Shown here in pieces: positions 44,815 to 53,294 of a stretch of DNA of 64,000 nt (position 1 is its first letter; each line of letters opens with the position of its first letter). Source of the stretch: Clostridium frigidicarnis (GTDB lineage Bacteria; Bacillota; Clostridia; Clostridiales; Clostridiaceae). The notes under the pieces are model-generated. The model saw only the letters and a list, made by a program, of their open reading frames with translations, searched no databases and was not told the origin of the DNA. Position numbers and translations under genes: made by a program. The stretch is from the NCBI RefSeq assembly GCF_900111985.1, contig NZ_FOKI01000014.1, positions 1 through 64,000 of the forward strand. Reading direction: 5' to 3'.

Positions 44815-45830
44815 AAGACATACATAGTTACATATTTTACTCCCCAATTATATACCTCGCTTGGAGAATCAAAAAACAAGTCTATTCTATTTCCCTTTAT
44901 AGCACCACCAGTATCAGAAGCTATAGCATATCCATATCCTTCTACATAAACCTTTGATCCCAAAGGAATGACTCTTGGATCTACCGCTATAGTACTATAT
45001 CCATTTGGATTTCTAACTGTTGCTGTTCCTGATGCCGTAATGTGATTTCCATTATTTCCAGTATCACAATATGCTGTTGATCTAACTTGCATTGATAATT
45101 TGTATAAAGTTTGATCTGCAGCACCTCTAGATAGATTTAGAACTCCCAAAGTTCCTTGTAACATGATCTTATCAGTTGGTTGTTTTACAACATTTTCACT
45201 TATGATTTTTCTGGAAACTTCCTTTCCATCCTCATAAACTACTCTAACTGAAACTTCTCTCTCACCATTTGAACCTTCTTGGACAACTTTAGTTTGATTA
45301 TTTGCTAAATTATCGTCCTTATTTACAACTGTATTGTAATCTATAGGTTGAGTTTCAGTAAGTGTTTTTGTTTCAACTCTAACTACTTGAATTTCCATTC
45401 CATCATGTACTCTAGAATCTTTGCTTGGAAGAACCCTATCTTCTTCTATTACGTTTATTCCTTCTGCTCTTAGCATAGACTCTATGTCTTCTTCAGCTGT
45501 TAAAATGTCTACCTGTTGACCATCAACTTTTATCTCAACATTAACAGCCTTTTTTATATTTATTATGTCATGATTCCCTATATTGGTGTCTAAATTAGGC
45601 TCTACTTTGTCCTTTTGTCCAACTTCAATTCTGTTGTCCTTAAGAGCCCCTTCAACGGTCCTTTTATAAGTTACTACATTCTTTTCTTCTCCGTCTATAA
45701 CAACTACAACTGTCTTTCTCATACTAACGATAGTAACAACTATCCCAACTACAACTAATGACATTATAAATGCCGCCTTTGGACCATTTGAAAAGTACTG
45801 CTTACAAATATTTTTAAACTTCTCAACCAT
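44808..45830 (-). CDS. yabE: YabE: DUF348-G5-3D domain cell-wall protein
   Basis: A 340-residue exported or membrane-anchored protein. One membrane span (about 18-37) is followed by two DUF348 repeats (about 40-130: VVVVIDGEEKNVVTYKRTV), a G5 domain (about 155-235) and a C-terminal 3D domain (about 250-340) with the diagnostic Asp residues (ASDTGGAIKGNRIDLFF). 3D domains are related to lytic transglycosylases, so it probably cleaves or remodels peptidoglycan. The frame is open 30 codons upstream, but the ATG at 45830 follows GGGAGG by 7 nt. It keeps the tatD-yabE-rnmV-ksgA order. Confidence 0.94.
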   Translation of the reverse strand: MVEKFKNICKQYFSNGPKAAFIMSLVVVGIVVTIVSMRKTVVVVIDGEEKNVVTYKRTVEGALKDNRIEVGQKDKVEPNLDTNIGNHDIINIKKAVNVEIKVDGQQVDILTAEEDIESMLRAEGINVIEEDRVLPSKDSRVHDGMEIQVVRVETKTLTETQPIDYNTVVNKDDNLANNQTKVVQEGSNGEREVSVRVVYEDGKEVSRKIISENVVKQPTDKIMLQGTLGVLNLSRGAADQTLYKLSMQVRSTAYCDTGNNGNHITASGTATVRNPNGYSTIAVDPRVIPLGSKVYVEGYGYAIASDTGGAIKGNRIDLFFDSPSEVYNWGVKYVTMYVLK

Positions 45831-45864
45831 TCCATTACCTCCCTCTGGCAAAACATACTTGTAC

Positions 45865-45893
45865 ATTATAGCTTGCATGTAGAAACTTGTCAA
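45865..45893 (-). promoter_or_regulatory. consensus sigma-A promoter of yabE
   Basis: On the minus strand TTGACA (45888-45893) and TATAAT (45865-45870) with an exact 17-bp spacer. Transcription would start about 30 bp before the yabE ribosome site, leaving no space for a riboswitch between promoter and gene. Confidence 0.88.
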
Positions 45894-46103
45894 ATTTGCA
45901 AGAAAATCATCGACAAGCACTCATAAAAGCCCTAATAAAAAAATCTGTATAAAAAATTATATGATTGCGTTATCTTTGTCAGTAGGGTGAATAAAAACTC
46001 AGCTATCCCAAGAGTATGGTGATTATTTAACATATTTATATTGTAATATTTGTTGTTTGAATTTTTTTCCATTTATTTTTTTATAGTTTATGTATATTCT
46101 ATA

Positions 46104-46880
46104 TTATCTTTTTAAACTTAGCAACTCTTTTATATTCGAAATAGTTTGATTATTTAAATCATTTACTGGAATTTCTTTTATTTCCGCTATTTTTTCAACT
46201 ATATACTTTATATAATTAGATTGATTTCTTTTACCTCTAAAAGGACTTGGTGACATATAGGGGCAATCTGTTTCTACTAATATTCTATCCAATGGTATCT
46301 CTTTTGCTACTTCAATTATTTTTTTTGCATTTTTAAATGTTATAACCCCAGTAAATCCTATGTAATATCCTAATTTCAAACATTCCCTAGAGAACTCAAC
46401 GCTCCCTGAAAAACAATGAACTACACCTTTTACATTAGGAAATTCCTTCATAATATTTAATGTGTCCTCATGTGCATCTCTATCATGTATTACAACTGGT
46501 AAATTTAACTTTTCTGCTAAAGCCATTTGTTTTCTAAATGCATCTTTTTGAGTCTCCTTTGGTGGATTTGTATCCCAGTAATAATCTAACCCAATCTCAC
46601 CTATAGCTCTTACTTTTTCAAAAGAAGCTAATTTTTCTATTTCTTCTAAAACATCTTTAGTAACTTCATTGGCATACTCAGGATGTATTCCAACTGCAGC
46701 ATAAAACATATCATATTTCTTAGATAACTCCACTGAACCCCTAGCACCCTGTAATGACGCGCCGCAATTTAATACCCCTATTACTCCCTTAGATTTTATA
46801 TCTTCTATTACAGCTTCTCTATCATCATTAAACGATTCATCATCATAATGAGCATGTGAATCAAATATCTTTATATCCAT
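46104..46880 (-). CDS. tatD: TatD family metal-dependent deoxyribonuclease
   Basis: A 258-residue TIM-barrel hydrolase. Metal ligands are visible: the HxH motif (FDSHAHYDDESF), the Glu of AIGEIGLDYYW, His in VVIHDRDAHED, His in VVHCFSGS and Asp in LVETDCPYMSP. TatD enzymes degrade DNA 3'-5' and are linked to repair and DNA fragmentation. The ATG at 46880 is 8 nt after AGGAG; a GTG three codons upstream overlaps it. It stands between metG and yabE as in B. subtilis (yabD), but here the csp, DUF445 and Crp-type genes lie between it and metG. Confidence 0.95.
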   Translation of the reverse strand: MDIKIFDSHAHYDDESFNDDREAVIEDIKSKGVIGVLNCGASLQGARGSVELSKKYDMFYAAVGIHPEYANEVTKDVLEEIEKLASFEKVRAIGEIGLDYYWDTNPPKETQKDAFRKQMALAEKLNLPVVIHDRDAHEDTLNIMKEFPNVKGVVHCFSGSVEFSRECLKLGYYIGFTGVITFKNAKKIIEVAKEIPLDRILVETDCPYMSPSPFRGKRNQSNYIKYIVEKIAEIKEIPVNDLNNQTISNIKELLSLKR

Positions 46881-46996
46881 TAAACTCACTCCTATATTTA
46901 AAATTATATGTAAATTATAACCTAATTATTAAAATAAGTATATTAATTGGAGTATAGGAAATCATATATTATGTATTAACTTTAGGAGGTTTTTTT

Positions 46997-47203
46997 ATGC
47001 AAGGAACTGTTAAATGGTTTAATGCTCAAAAAGGATTTGGTTTTATAACAACTGAAAATGGAGATGATGTTTTCGTTCACTTTTCAGCGATTGTTAATGA
47101 TGGCTTTAAAGAATTAGCAGAAGGTCAATCTGTTAGTTTTGATATAGCAGAAGGTGATAAAGGAAATCAAGCTGTTAATGTTATATCTAATTCAAAAGAG
47201 TAA
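46997..47203 (+). CDS. Cold-shock domain protein
   Basis: A 68-residue CspA-type protein that binds single-stranded RNA and DNA. The RNA-binding motifs are KGFGFI (RNP1) and VFVHF (RNP2), with the usual [11 protein letters not shown] start. It acts as an RNA chaperone, in cold and in growth phase changes. A strong AGGAGG precedes the ATG. It is divergent from tatD. Confidence 0.97.
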   Translation: MQGTVKWFNAQKGFGFITTENGDDVFVHFSAIVNDGFKELAEGQSVSFDIAEGDKGNQAVNVISNSKE

Positions 47204-47232
47204 TTTTATATTAAACCATAAATTACTGAATT

Positions 47233-47277
47233 AAAAAGTACGCTATAAAATGTATACATTTTATAGCGTACTTTTTT
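47233..47277. terminator. bidirectional terminator between csp and the DUF445 gene
   Basis: AAAAAGTACGCTATAAAATG pairs with CATTTTATAGCGTACTTTTT around TATA: a 20-bp perfect stem with A-run and T-run on either side, between two convergent genes. The DUF445 stop codon abuts it. Confidence 0.93.
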
Positions 47278-48444
47278 CTAGTATAAAGATGATAATATAG
47301 GTGATAAAATACCCATAATACAGCCCAATAATGCACCTAACCATGTTATTGCCTTTAATTCTTTATTAGCAATATCAACTATAAGTTTTTCTGCAAACTC
47401 AACTGGAAATGAATTTATTTGATTTTCTATTATTCTTTCTATATCTAATAAATCAACAATTTCTTCTCCCTGTTTACTTATAAAGTTTGAATATGAACCT
47501 TTCACTATGTTATTTACAACTGCTATTATTTTATTTTCATTACCATTAATTAAATCTGATATGTTTATATCGAAAATATTATCTATGGCAGAATTTATTA
47601 ATGATTCATTTAATATATGTATACTTATTTTATCACTTAACAGTTCTAGTAATTTTTCTTTATCTTCACAATCAATTTCTTCAATTATATCCTTTATATT
47701 TTGATTTCCTATTTTATCTATTATTTTATATATCATTAAAATAATTTCATTTTGGATATCTGGTTTGTAAATATTGTTTTCTATATATGATATTACTTTT
47801 TCATATATAGTATCTGCATTTATAAACATAGCCATTAATGGATTAACATTAGATGATACCCCTGATGAAATTGCTGATTTTATTTTATTTTCCATTAAAG
47901 GATCTTTTATTGCCGTAACTATATCTAAACTTATAGTTTCTTTATTTTTCTCTACATACATCTTTATAACATCTACACTTTTGTTTCCAATTACTTCAGT
48001 TACAGTATAATCACTATTCTTTAGCTGACTTCCCTTGCTATTAATAAAATTCTTTATAGCACCTTTAACCTTCTGACTTTTCCCCAAGTTTATAATTTTA
48101 TTGTTAATATTGTTTTTTAATGGCATTAATTTATCGCCTAATTTCAAGTTTGATTTTCCCAAACTAATAACTTTATCATTTATTAGTTTTTCTATGTGAT
48201 TATAAATTTTATCACTACACAGTTCACTAACTAAAGTTTCTTTTGATAATAAATGTTTACCAACAGTTTCTCCAACGCTTTTAGCTATTCTTTTTTGTTC
48301 TTTTGGTATAAGACCAGGTGTAAATGGTATTTTTATTCCTAATATTCTTTTTTCAGTATAAGGTCTAAAAAGCATTTTTATAGCTAACCAGTTTGTTATA
48401 TACCCTATAAAGGCTCCTGTAATACAAGCTATTATATATTTCAT
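47278..48444 (-). CDS. DUF445 family membrane protein (YheB-like)
   Basis: A 388-residue protein of the DUF445/YheB type. It has an N-terminal span with the signature GAFIGYITNWLAIKMLFRP, a long helical soluble region (about 40-350), and a C-terminal span (about 365-385). Family members occur as membrane proteins of unknown function in spore formers; a beta-like barrel or coiled-coil tether has been suggested. It is monocistronic, with strong ribosome site (GAGGAGG) and the shared terminator with csp. Confidence 0.9.
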   Translation of the reverse strand: MKYIIACITGAFIGYITNWLAIKMLFRPYTEKRILGIKIPFTPGLIPKEQKRIAKSVGETVGKHLLSKETLVSELCSDKIYNHIEKLINDKVISLGKSNLKLGDKLMPLKNNINNKIINLGKSQKVKGAIKNFINSKGSQLKNSDYTVTEVIGNKSVDVIKMYVEKNKETISLDIVTAIKDPLMENKIKSAISSGVSSNVNPLMAMFINADTIYEKVISYIENNIYKPDIQNEIILMIYKIIDKIGNQNIKDIIEEIDCEDKEKLLELLSDKISIHILNESLINSAIDNIFDINISDLINGNENKIIAVVNNIVKGSYSNFISKQGEEIVDLLDIERIIENQINSFPVEFAEKLIVDIANKELKAITWLGALLGCIMGILSPILSSLY

Positions 48445-48591
48445 TTTTTCTCCTCCTCTTTATACTATATAGTACAACTCAATATTGATTATATGTTTTA
48501 TTTACATGTATTTCAATATTGTCTTAGAATAACTTAAGTTTTTCTTGTATATGCTATAAATTAAAAGCTATAATTATTGTAAATTAGTTTT

Positions 48592-48752
48592 AGGCACATG
48601 AAAGAAAATAACAAATCCAAGATGCCATGTATATTTTGTGTCAGACAAGAAAGTGATATTAGTTCACATTATAGACTATGGGCTAATATCGATGACGCAG
48701 TATGGCACAAAATAGACTAGCATACTGACTTGTTATTTTTTTGAATATGCCT
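48592..48752. repeat. R1 repeat copy F (full length)
   Basis: A 161-bp copy from AGGCACATGAAAG to GAATATGCCT, the best full-length example together with copy H. The arms pair imperfectly over most of the length (GATGCCATGTATATTTTGTG against CACAAAATAGACTAGCATAC). It ends 14 bp before the start codon of the Crp/Fnr gene. Confidence 0.92.
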
Positions 48753-48766
48753 TAATAGGTGATTAT

Positions 48767-49453
48767 ATGAATATATTAAACTATCTAGATATTTTAAAGA
48801 CAAACAAATTATTTAAGGTTTTTGAGAATAATGATTTAACTAATATATTTTCTCATATTAACTACACAATAAGTAAATATGAAAAAAATGATATTATATT
48901 TATGGAAGATGATCTCTGTACATCTTTAAGTGTAATTTTAGATGGTGGTGTAGAAATACAAAAGATAGATATTTCCGGAAAAATATTGAAAGTTTCTAGA
49001 TTTAAATCTGGAGATGTTTTTGGTGAAAATCTTATCTTTGGAGATCGCAACTCATATCCTATGACTGTTGTAGCAGATTCAAACTCTATTATACTTAATA
49101 TAAGTAAAGATTCCTTAGCTAAGCTTTGTGAATCAAATTCTACATTCTTATATGAATTTTTAAAGATACAGTCTAATAAAGCCTTTGCTTTAAGTAGTAA
49201 GATTAAAGAAGTTACACTAAAAACTATTCGCCAAAAAATATGCGAGTTTCTTTTAAGTGAATACAAAAATAATAACAATAACAGCAAAATTAAACTTACA
49301 ACTTCTAAAAAAGAATGGGCAGATAAATTAGGTGTACAAAGACCATCTCTTTCTAGGGAATTAATTAAACTTAAAGATGATGGCATAATTGATTATGATA
49401 GAGACATTATAATTATTAAAGATTTGGAAATGCTGGAAGATATGATGAACTAA
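48767..49453 (+). CDS. Crp/Fnr family transcriptional regulator
   Basis: A 228-residue regulator: cyclic-nucleotide-binding-type beta roll (about 20-130: IIFMEDDLCTSLSVILDGGV, SGDVFGENLIFGD) and a Crp-type helix-turn-helix (about 150-215: TTSKKEWADKLGVQRPSLSR). It has no N-terminal cysteine cluster as in FNR. The family often senses metabolic or redox ligands in clostridia; the ligand here is unknown. Its ribosome site (AGGTGAT) directly follows R1 copy F, so the repeat forms the leader or carries the promoter. Convergent with metG. Confidence 0.93.
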   Translation: MNILNYLDILKTNKLFKVFENNDLTNIFSHINYTISKYEKNDIIFMEDDLCTSLSVILDGGVEIQKIDISGKILKVSRFKSGDVFGENLIFGDRNSYPMTVVADSNSIILNISKDSLAKLCESNSTFLYEFLKIQSNKAFALSSKIKEVTLKTIRQKICEFLLSEYKNNNNNSKIKLTTSKKEWADKLGVQRPSLSRELIKLKDDGIIDYDRDIIIIKDLEMLEDMMN

Positions 49454-49458
49454 CTTTT

Positions 49459-49530
49459 TTAAGTGATAAGTTTCAAATGGCAAGTTACAAGTTGTCACTA
49501 ATTAAAGCTTTCAATTCTCAACTAAAAAAA
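49459..49530. repeat. R2-family fragment
   Basis: A short R2 fragment: AAGTGATAAG, GGCAAGTTACAAG and the closing TTCTCAACTAAAAAA. It lies between the Crp/Fnr stop codon and the shared terminator. Confidence 0.5.
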
Positions 49531-49550
49531 TAATATGTATACTTAAAATT

Positions 49551-49596
49551 AAAAGCTGTGAAATTAAATTTAAAACATTTAATTTCACAGCTTTTT
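49551..49596. terminator. bidirectional terminator between the Crp/Fnr gene and metG
   Basis: AAAAGCTGTGAAATTAAAT pairs with ATTTAATTTCACAGCTTTT (49551-49594), T-rich on the plus strand and A-rich on the other. It is followed by an isolated R1 right end (GAATGTGCCTTA, 49597-49608). Confidence 0.88.
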
Positions 49597-49634
49597 GAAT
49601 GTGCCTTAAATCTTTATTTATATTTTGAAATGTA

Positions 49635-51575
49635 TTATCTTACTTGACTTCCAGTTAAAAGTTCTGCTGGTACATCTACAGTAAATAGTTTAGAGTCATC
49701 ATCATTTGATACTGCCAATATCATTCCTTGGGATAACTCTCCTCTAAGTTTTACAGGTTTTAAATTAGCTACTAACACAACATTTTTACCAACTAATTCT
49801 TCTGGCTTATAATGTTGAGCTATTCCTGATATAACCTGTCTTGTTTCCTCACCTAACTCAACTTTTAATTTTAAAAGTTTTTTAGCTTTTGGAACTGCTT
49901 CACATTCAAGAACTTTTACAACTCTTAAATCTATCTTATCAAAATCATCAATTGTTATTTCTTCTTTTAGAGGCTCCATTACTGGTTTTTTATTTTCTTT
50001 TTCTTGTGCCTCTTTTAATGCTTCAAATTCAGCTATTTTAGCTTCAACATCTATTCTTGGGAATATAACTTCACCTTTTTTAACTTTACTTCCAGCTTGA
50101 GTTCCATCAAATGATGCTAAACTATCCCATGTAGTTAAATCTACATTTATTTGAGCATTTATTTTTTCTGCTGTATCTGGTAAGAATGAACTTACTAAAA
50201 CAGATGTAAATCTTAATGCTTCAACTAAATTATAAAGTACCGTTCCAAGTCTTTCTTGCTTACTTTCATCTTTAGCAAGTATCCAAGGAGTTGTTTCATC
50301 TATATATTTATTAGACCTAGAAATTAAATTCCATATATGTGAAAGAGCTTCAGGAATTTTTAATTCATCTATAGATTTTTCAACAAGCTTAGGTGTATTT
50401 AATGCTAATTCTATAAATTCATTATCTATATCTTCCTTAGCAGTTGGCGCTTGAATTACACCATTAAAGTATTTTTCCACCATTGCAACTGTTCTTGATA
50501 CTAAGTTACCAAGGTCATTTGCAAGATCTGCATTTATTTTCTTTATAAATGTTTCATTAGTAAATAATCCATCAGCCCCAAATGGTATCTCCCTTAAAAG
50601 ATAATATCTTATAGCATCTACTCCAAAGTGATCTGCAAGTATAACTGGATCTACAACATTACCTTTTGATTTAGACATTTTTCCACCATCAACAAGTAAC
50701 CATCCGTGACCAAATACTTGTTTTGGTAATTCGATATCTAGTGCCATTAACATTATTGGCCAATATATAGTATGGAATCTTAATATATCTTTTCCTATCA
50801 AATGTACATCTGCTGGCCAATACTTATTATATAAATCTAAGTTTTCACTTCCATAGCCTAATGCAGTTATATAGTTTGATAATGCATCTATCCATACATA
50901 AACTACATGTTCTTTATCAAACTCAACTGGTATTCCCCAATTAAAAGATGTTCTAGATACACATAAATCTTGAAGACCTGGCTTTAAAAAGTTATTAACC
51001 ATTTCATTTTTTCTTGATTCTGGTTGTATAAAATCTGGATTATTTTCTATATGCTCAATTAATCTATCTGCGTACTTACTCATTTTAAAGAAATATGCTT
51101 CTTCCTTAGCTTTTTCAACTGGTCTTCCACAGTCAGGACATTTTCCATCAACTAATTGAGTTTCTGTCCAGAAGGATTCACATGGAGTACAATATAAACC
51201 TTCATAAGAACTTTTATAAATATCCCCTTGGTCATAAAGTTTTTTAAATATATCTTGAACTGCTTTTACATGGTACTTGTCAGTAGTTCTTATAAATTTA
51301 TCATACTTTATGTTCATAAGATCCCATAATTCTCTTATTCCAGCAACTATTTCATCAACATATTCCTTAGGAGCAACACCTTTTTCCTCTGCTAACCTTT
51401 GGATTTTTTGGCCATGCTCATCTGTTCCTGTTAAAAAGAACACATCATATCCTGCTAATCTCTTAAATCTAGCTAATGCATCTGCTGCAACTGTTGTATA
51501 AGTATTTCCTATATGAAGCTTTGCAGATGGATAGTAAATTGGAGTTGTAATATAAAATTTTTTCTTATCACACAT
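49635..51575 (-). CDS. metG: Methionyl-tRNA synthetase
   Basis: A 646-residue class I synthetase: HIGH motif (KLHIGNTYTT), zinc-binding CTPCESFWTET and CPDCGRP, KMSKS (GGKMSKSKGN), an anticodon-binding helical domain, and a C-terminal EMAP-type tRNA-binding domain (about 540-646: DDFDKIDLRVVKVLECEAVP). It charges both initiator and elongator tRNA-Met. The ATG follows a clear AGGAGG. A T-box leader lies upstream. metG heads the metG-tatD-yabE-rnmV-ksgA order. Confidence 0.98.
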   Translation of the reverse strand: MCDKKKFYITTPIYYPSAKLHIGNTYTTVAADALARFKRLAGYDVFFLTGTDEHGQKIQRLAEEKGVAPKEYVDEIVAGIRELWDLMNIKYDKFIRTTDKYHVKAVQDIFKKLYDQGDIYKSSYEGLYCTPCESFWTETQLVDGKCPDCGRPVEKAKEEAYFFKMSKYADRLIEHIENNPDFIQPESRKNEMVNNFLKPGLQDLCVSRTSFNWGIPVEFDKEHVVYVWIDALSNYITALGYGSENLDLYNKYWPADVHLIGKDILRFHTIYWPIMLMALDIELPKQVFGHGWLLVDGGKMSKSKGNVVDPVILADHFGVDAIRYYLLREIPFGADGLFTNETFIKKINADLANDLGNLVSRTVAMVEKYFNGVIQAPTAKEDIDNEFIELALNTPKLVEKSIDELKIPEALSHIWNLISRSNKYIDETTPWILAKDESKQERLGTVLYNLVEALRFTSVLVSSFLPDTAEKINAQINVDLTTWDSLASFDGTQAGSKVKKGEVIFPRIDVEAKIAEFEALKEAQEKENKKPVMEPLKEEITIDDFDKIDLRVVKVLECEAVPKAKKLLKLKVELGEETRQVISGIAQHYKPEELVGKNVVLVANLKPVKLRGELSQGMILAVSNDDDSKLFTVDVPAELLTGSQVR

Positions 51576-51621
51576 AATTTATTCCTCCTAAATTCATTAA
51601 TATTATTATTTACTTTAAAAT

Positions 51622-51917
51622 AAAAAAAACTCTATGCAGAAATTTTTTTCTACATAGAGGCATATATTTACGCGTTACCACTCTATTTCATATTATTGTT
51701 ACCAATAATATCTCTATAAGTGACTCCACCTTTAAGGTTTTTATCACCATGCAATATAACGGTTGCTACCGAACTCACTTAAAAAGAAATACTTATTCAG
51801 TAAGTTTGCTCCGAGTCCATATTCATAAAGCTTTAAATCACTGGTTCTCACCATTCCCAGCTCTCTTTAGATTGTTTGCATTATTACTCTTCTCTTCATA
51901 ACATTTAAAAATTTATT
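51622..51917 (-). ncRNA. T-box riboswitch, methionine specifier, controlling metG
   Basis: On the minus strand the leader has GAAGAGAAGAGTAAT, GGGAATGGTGAGAACC, the T-box core GAGTGGTAACGCG (51671-51683), and a terminator CTCTATG/CATAGAG with a T-run at its end (about 51621-51659). Aligned to the asnS T-box, the specifier is ATG (51818-51820), methionine. Uncharged tRNA-Met should permit read-through into metG. The core has TAACGCG where the asnS T-box has TACCGCG. Confidence 0.94.
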
Positions 51918-51923
51918 ACTTAT

Positions 51924-51952
51924 ATAATATTCAAATATACTATATATGTCAA
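51924..51952 (-). promoter_or_regulatory. promoter of the metG T-box leader
   Basis: On the minus strand TTGACA (51947-51952) and TATTAT (51924-51929) with a 17-bp spacer; the transcription start falls at about 51917. Confidence 0.8.
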
Positions 51953-52040
51953 CTAATTTTTATTATTTAGCTTTACTCTATGTTGTATAGTAGCTTATCT
52001 TTTAATAATAAATTCCTATTTTTTAGTTAATATCAAGAAC

Positions 52041-52253
52041 AAAAGGCTGCACCATTTTTAGTTGAAAGTGGAGAGTTGAAAGTGGAGAGTTGAAAGTTTA
52101 GGATAAAAATCACAGATTTTCTTTAATTATATTTTTTAAGTTTCAAAATCTTCCTAAGAAGATTTATCCTTCAATTATCAACTAAAAAATCTATGTATTT
52201 TAATAGTCATCAAAGTTATACACAAATTTGAAATTTTACAATATCCTATAAAG
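52041..52253. repeat. R2-family repeat
   Basis: Starts AAAAGGCTGCACC and includes GTTGAAAGTGGAGA twice, the AAAATC ACA GATTTT hairpin, CCTAAGAAGATTTATCC, and the closing module ATAGTCATCAAAG with TTATACACA (52216-52224). Confidence 0.85.
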
Positions 52254-52254
52254 C

Positions 52255-52400
52255 AAAAAAAAGGCTATGCCCTTTTTTAGTGACAAGTTAAAAGTGACAA
52301 ATTAATGTTGTAAATTCTCAATTCAAAAGACCTTCAACTCTGGGTTTACCATAATTTTAGAATTAAAATTCTTTATAATTTATTCGTATAATAAAAATAT
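52255..52400. repeat. R2-family repeat, adjacent partial copy
   Basis: Begins AAAAAAAGGCTATGCCCTTT directly after the previous copy, contains TGACAAGTTAAAAGTGACAA, TTCTCAATTCAAAA and the block ACCATAATTTTAGAATT, and then fades into AT-rich sequence. With its neighbour it fills most of the ~610 bp (51953-52564) between the metG promoter and the ACT-domain gene; no gene was found there. Confidence 0.75.
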
Positions 52401-52531
52401 CAAACATAATAACCATTATCTATTGACAATTATTATTATTCTCTTTATAATTTAATCATACACTTAAACATCCTTAATTTAAAGGAATACTAATTTATTT
52501 TAGATATTAATCCCCCTTTTATCCCCAAACC

Positions 52532-52560
52532 AAAATGACAGTGTCCCCCACTGTCATTTT
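52532..52560. terminator. hairpin terminator after the ACT-domain gene
   Basis: AAAATGACAGTG pairs with CACTGTCATTTT around a short C-rich loop. It lies 5 bp beyond the stop codon of the minus-strand ACT-domain gene; the T-run on that strand is short. Confidence 0.75.
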
Positions 52561-52564
52561 TTTA

Positions 52565-53002
52565 CTATTCCATAGCTATTAAGCTTACTTTAATTATGTC
52601 ATCTATCTTTTCAAATCTGTTAATTAGGTCTTTTATGTTTACTTTCATTTGAGATATATCAAAAGTTATACTAACATTTGCTGCATTGTTTATAGGTATA
52701 TCCTGACTTATTGTAAGTATATTTCCATTTTCATCAGCTATCTTATCTAGTATCTTTGAAAGCACACCTGTTGTATGATTTAAAAGCAGCCCCATGGTAA
52801 CCTTTTGACCCTTAAGCCCTTCTGACACAAGAAATACGTTGTCCTTGTATTTATAATAAGTACTTCTGCTTATACCTACGTGTTTTACACCTTCTGAGAT
52901 ATCTTTTACCTGACCACTGTAAATAAGTTCCTTTACTTGTATTACTTTTTCAAAAACTTCAGGTAATACCCTACTATTTACTATTAAAAATTTTTCTGCC
53001 AT
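52565..53002 (-). CDS. ACT domain-containing protein (UPF0735/PheB type)
   Basis: A 145-residue protein. Residues about 1-65 resemble a small helix-turn-helix region (GQVKDISEGVKHVGISRSTY); residues about 70-145 are an ACT domain (VTMGLLLNHTTGVLSKILDKI, then NVSITFDISQM) of the kind that binds amino acids. The architecture is the UPF0735/PheB family of Firmicutes, often encoded before homoserine dehydrogenase. No such gene is adjacent here; tdh-kbl (threonine degradation) lies upstream on the same strand. Start is an ATG after AGGTGG. An amino-acid-sensing regulator is inferred. Confidence 0.88.
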   Translation of the reverse strand: MAEKFLIVNSRVLPEVFEKVIQVKELIYSGQVKDISEGVKHVGISRSTYYKYKDNVFLVSEGLKGQKVTMGLLLNHTTGVLSKILDKIADENGNILTISQDIPINNAANVSITFDISQMKVNIKDLINRFEKIDDIIKVSLIAME

Positions 53003-53078
53003 ATTTACCACCTTTTAAGTTAATATGATCTTTATTTTTCAAATTTAATGATACCCTCATTATGAAAATTAATCAATA

Positions 53079-53238
53079 AGGTACATGAAAGAAAATAACA
53101 AGTCAAAGATGCTATATATATTTTGAGTAAAACAAAGAATTAATATTCATTCATAGCAGGGCTATTTTCTAATATTATTGACGCAGTATGACACGAAATA
53201 CACTAGCATACTGAATTGTTATTTTTTTGAATGTGCCT
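53079..53238. repeat. R1 repeat copy G (full length)
   Basis: About 160 bp from AGGTACATGAAAG to GAATGTGCCT, including AACAAGTCAAAGATGC and ACGCAGTATGACACG. It fills most of the gap between tdh and the ACT-domain gene. Confidence 0.9.
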
Positions 53239-53252
53239 AATATAATTAACAC

Positions 53253-53286
53253 AAACTCCCCATACTATTACAAGTAAAGGGAGTTT
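53253..53286 (-). terminator. possible terminator after tdh
   Basis: AAACTCCC (53253-53260) pairs with GGGAGTTT (53279-53286) around an 18-nt loop, about 8 bp beyond the tdh stop codon. The T-run is weak. Confidence 0.55.
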
Positions 53287-53294
53287 ATAGTAAT

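Noticed and set aside
45915-46035. Cyclic di-AMP (ydaO) riboswitch upstream of yabE, expected for cell-wall hydrolase genes
   Set aside because: The sequence lacks the family's conserved blocks on either strand, and a consensus promoter lies between this region and yabE.
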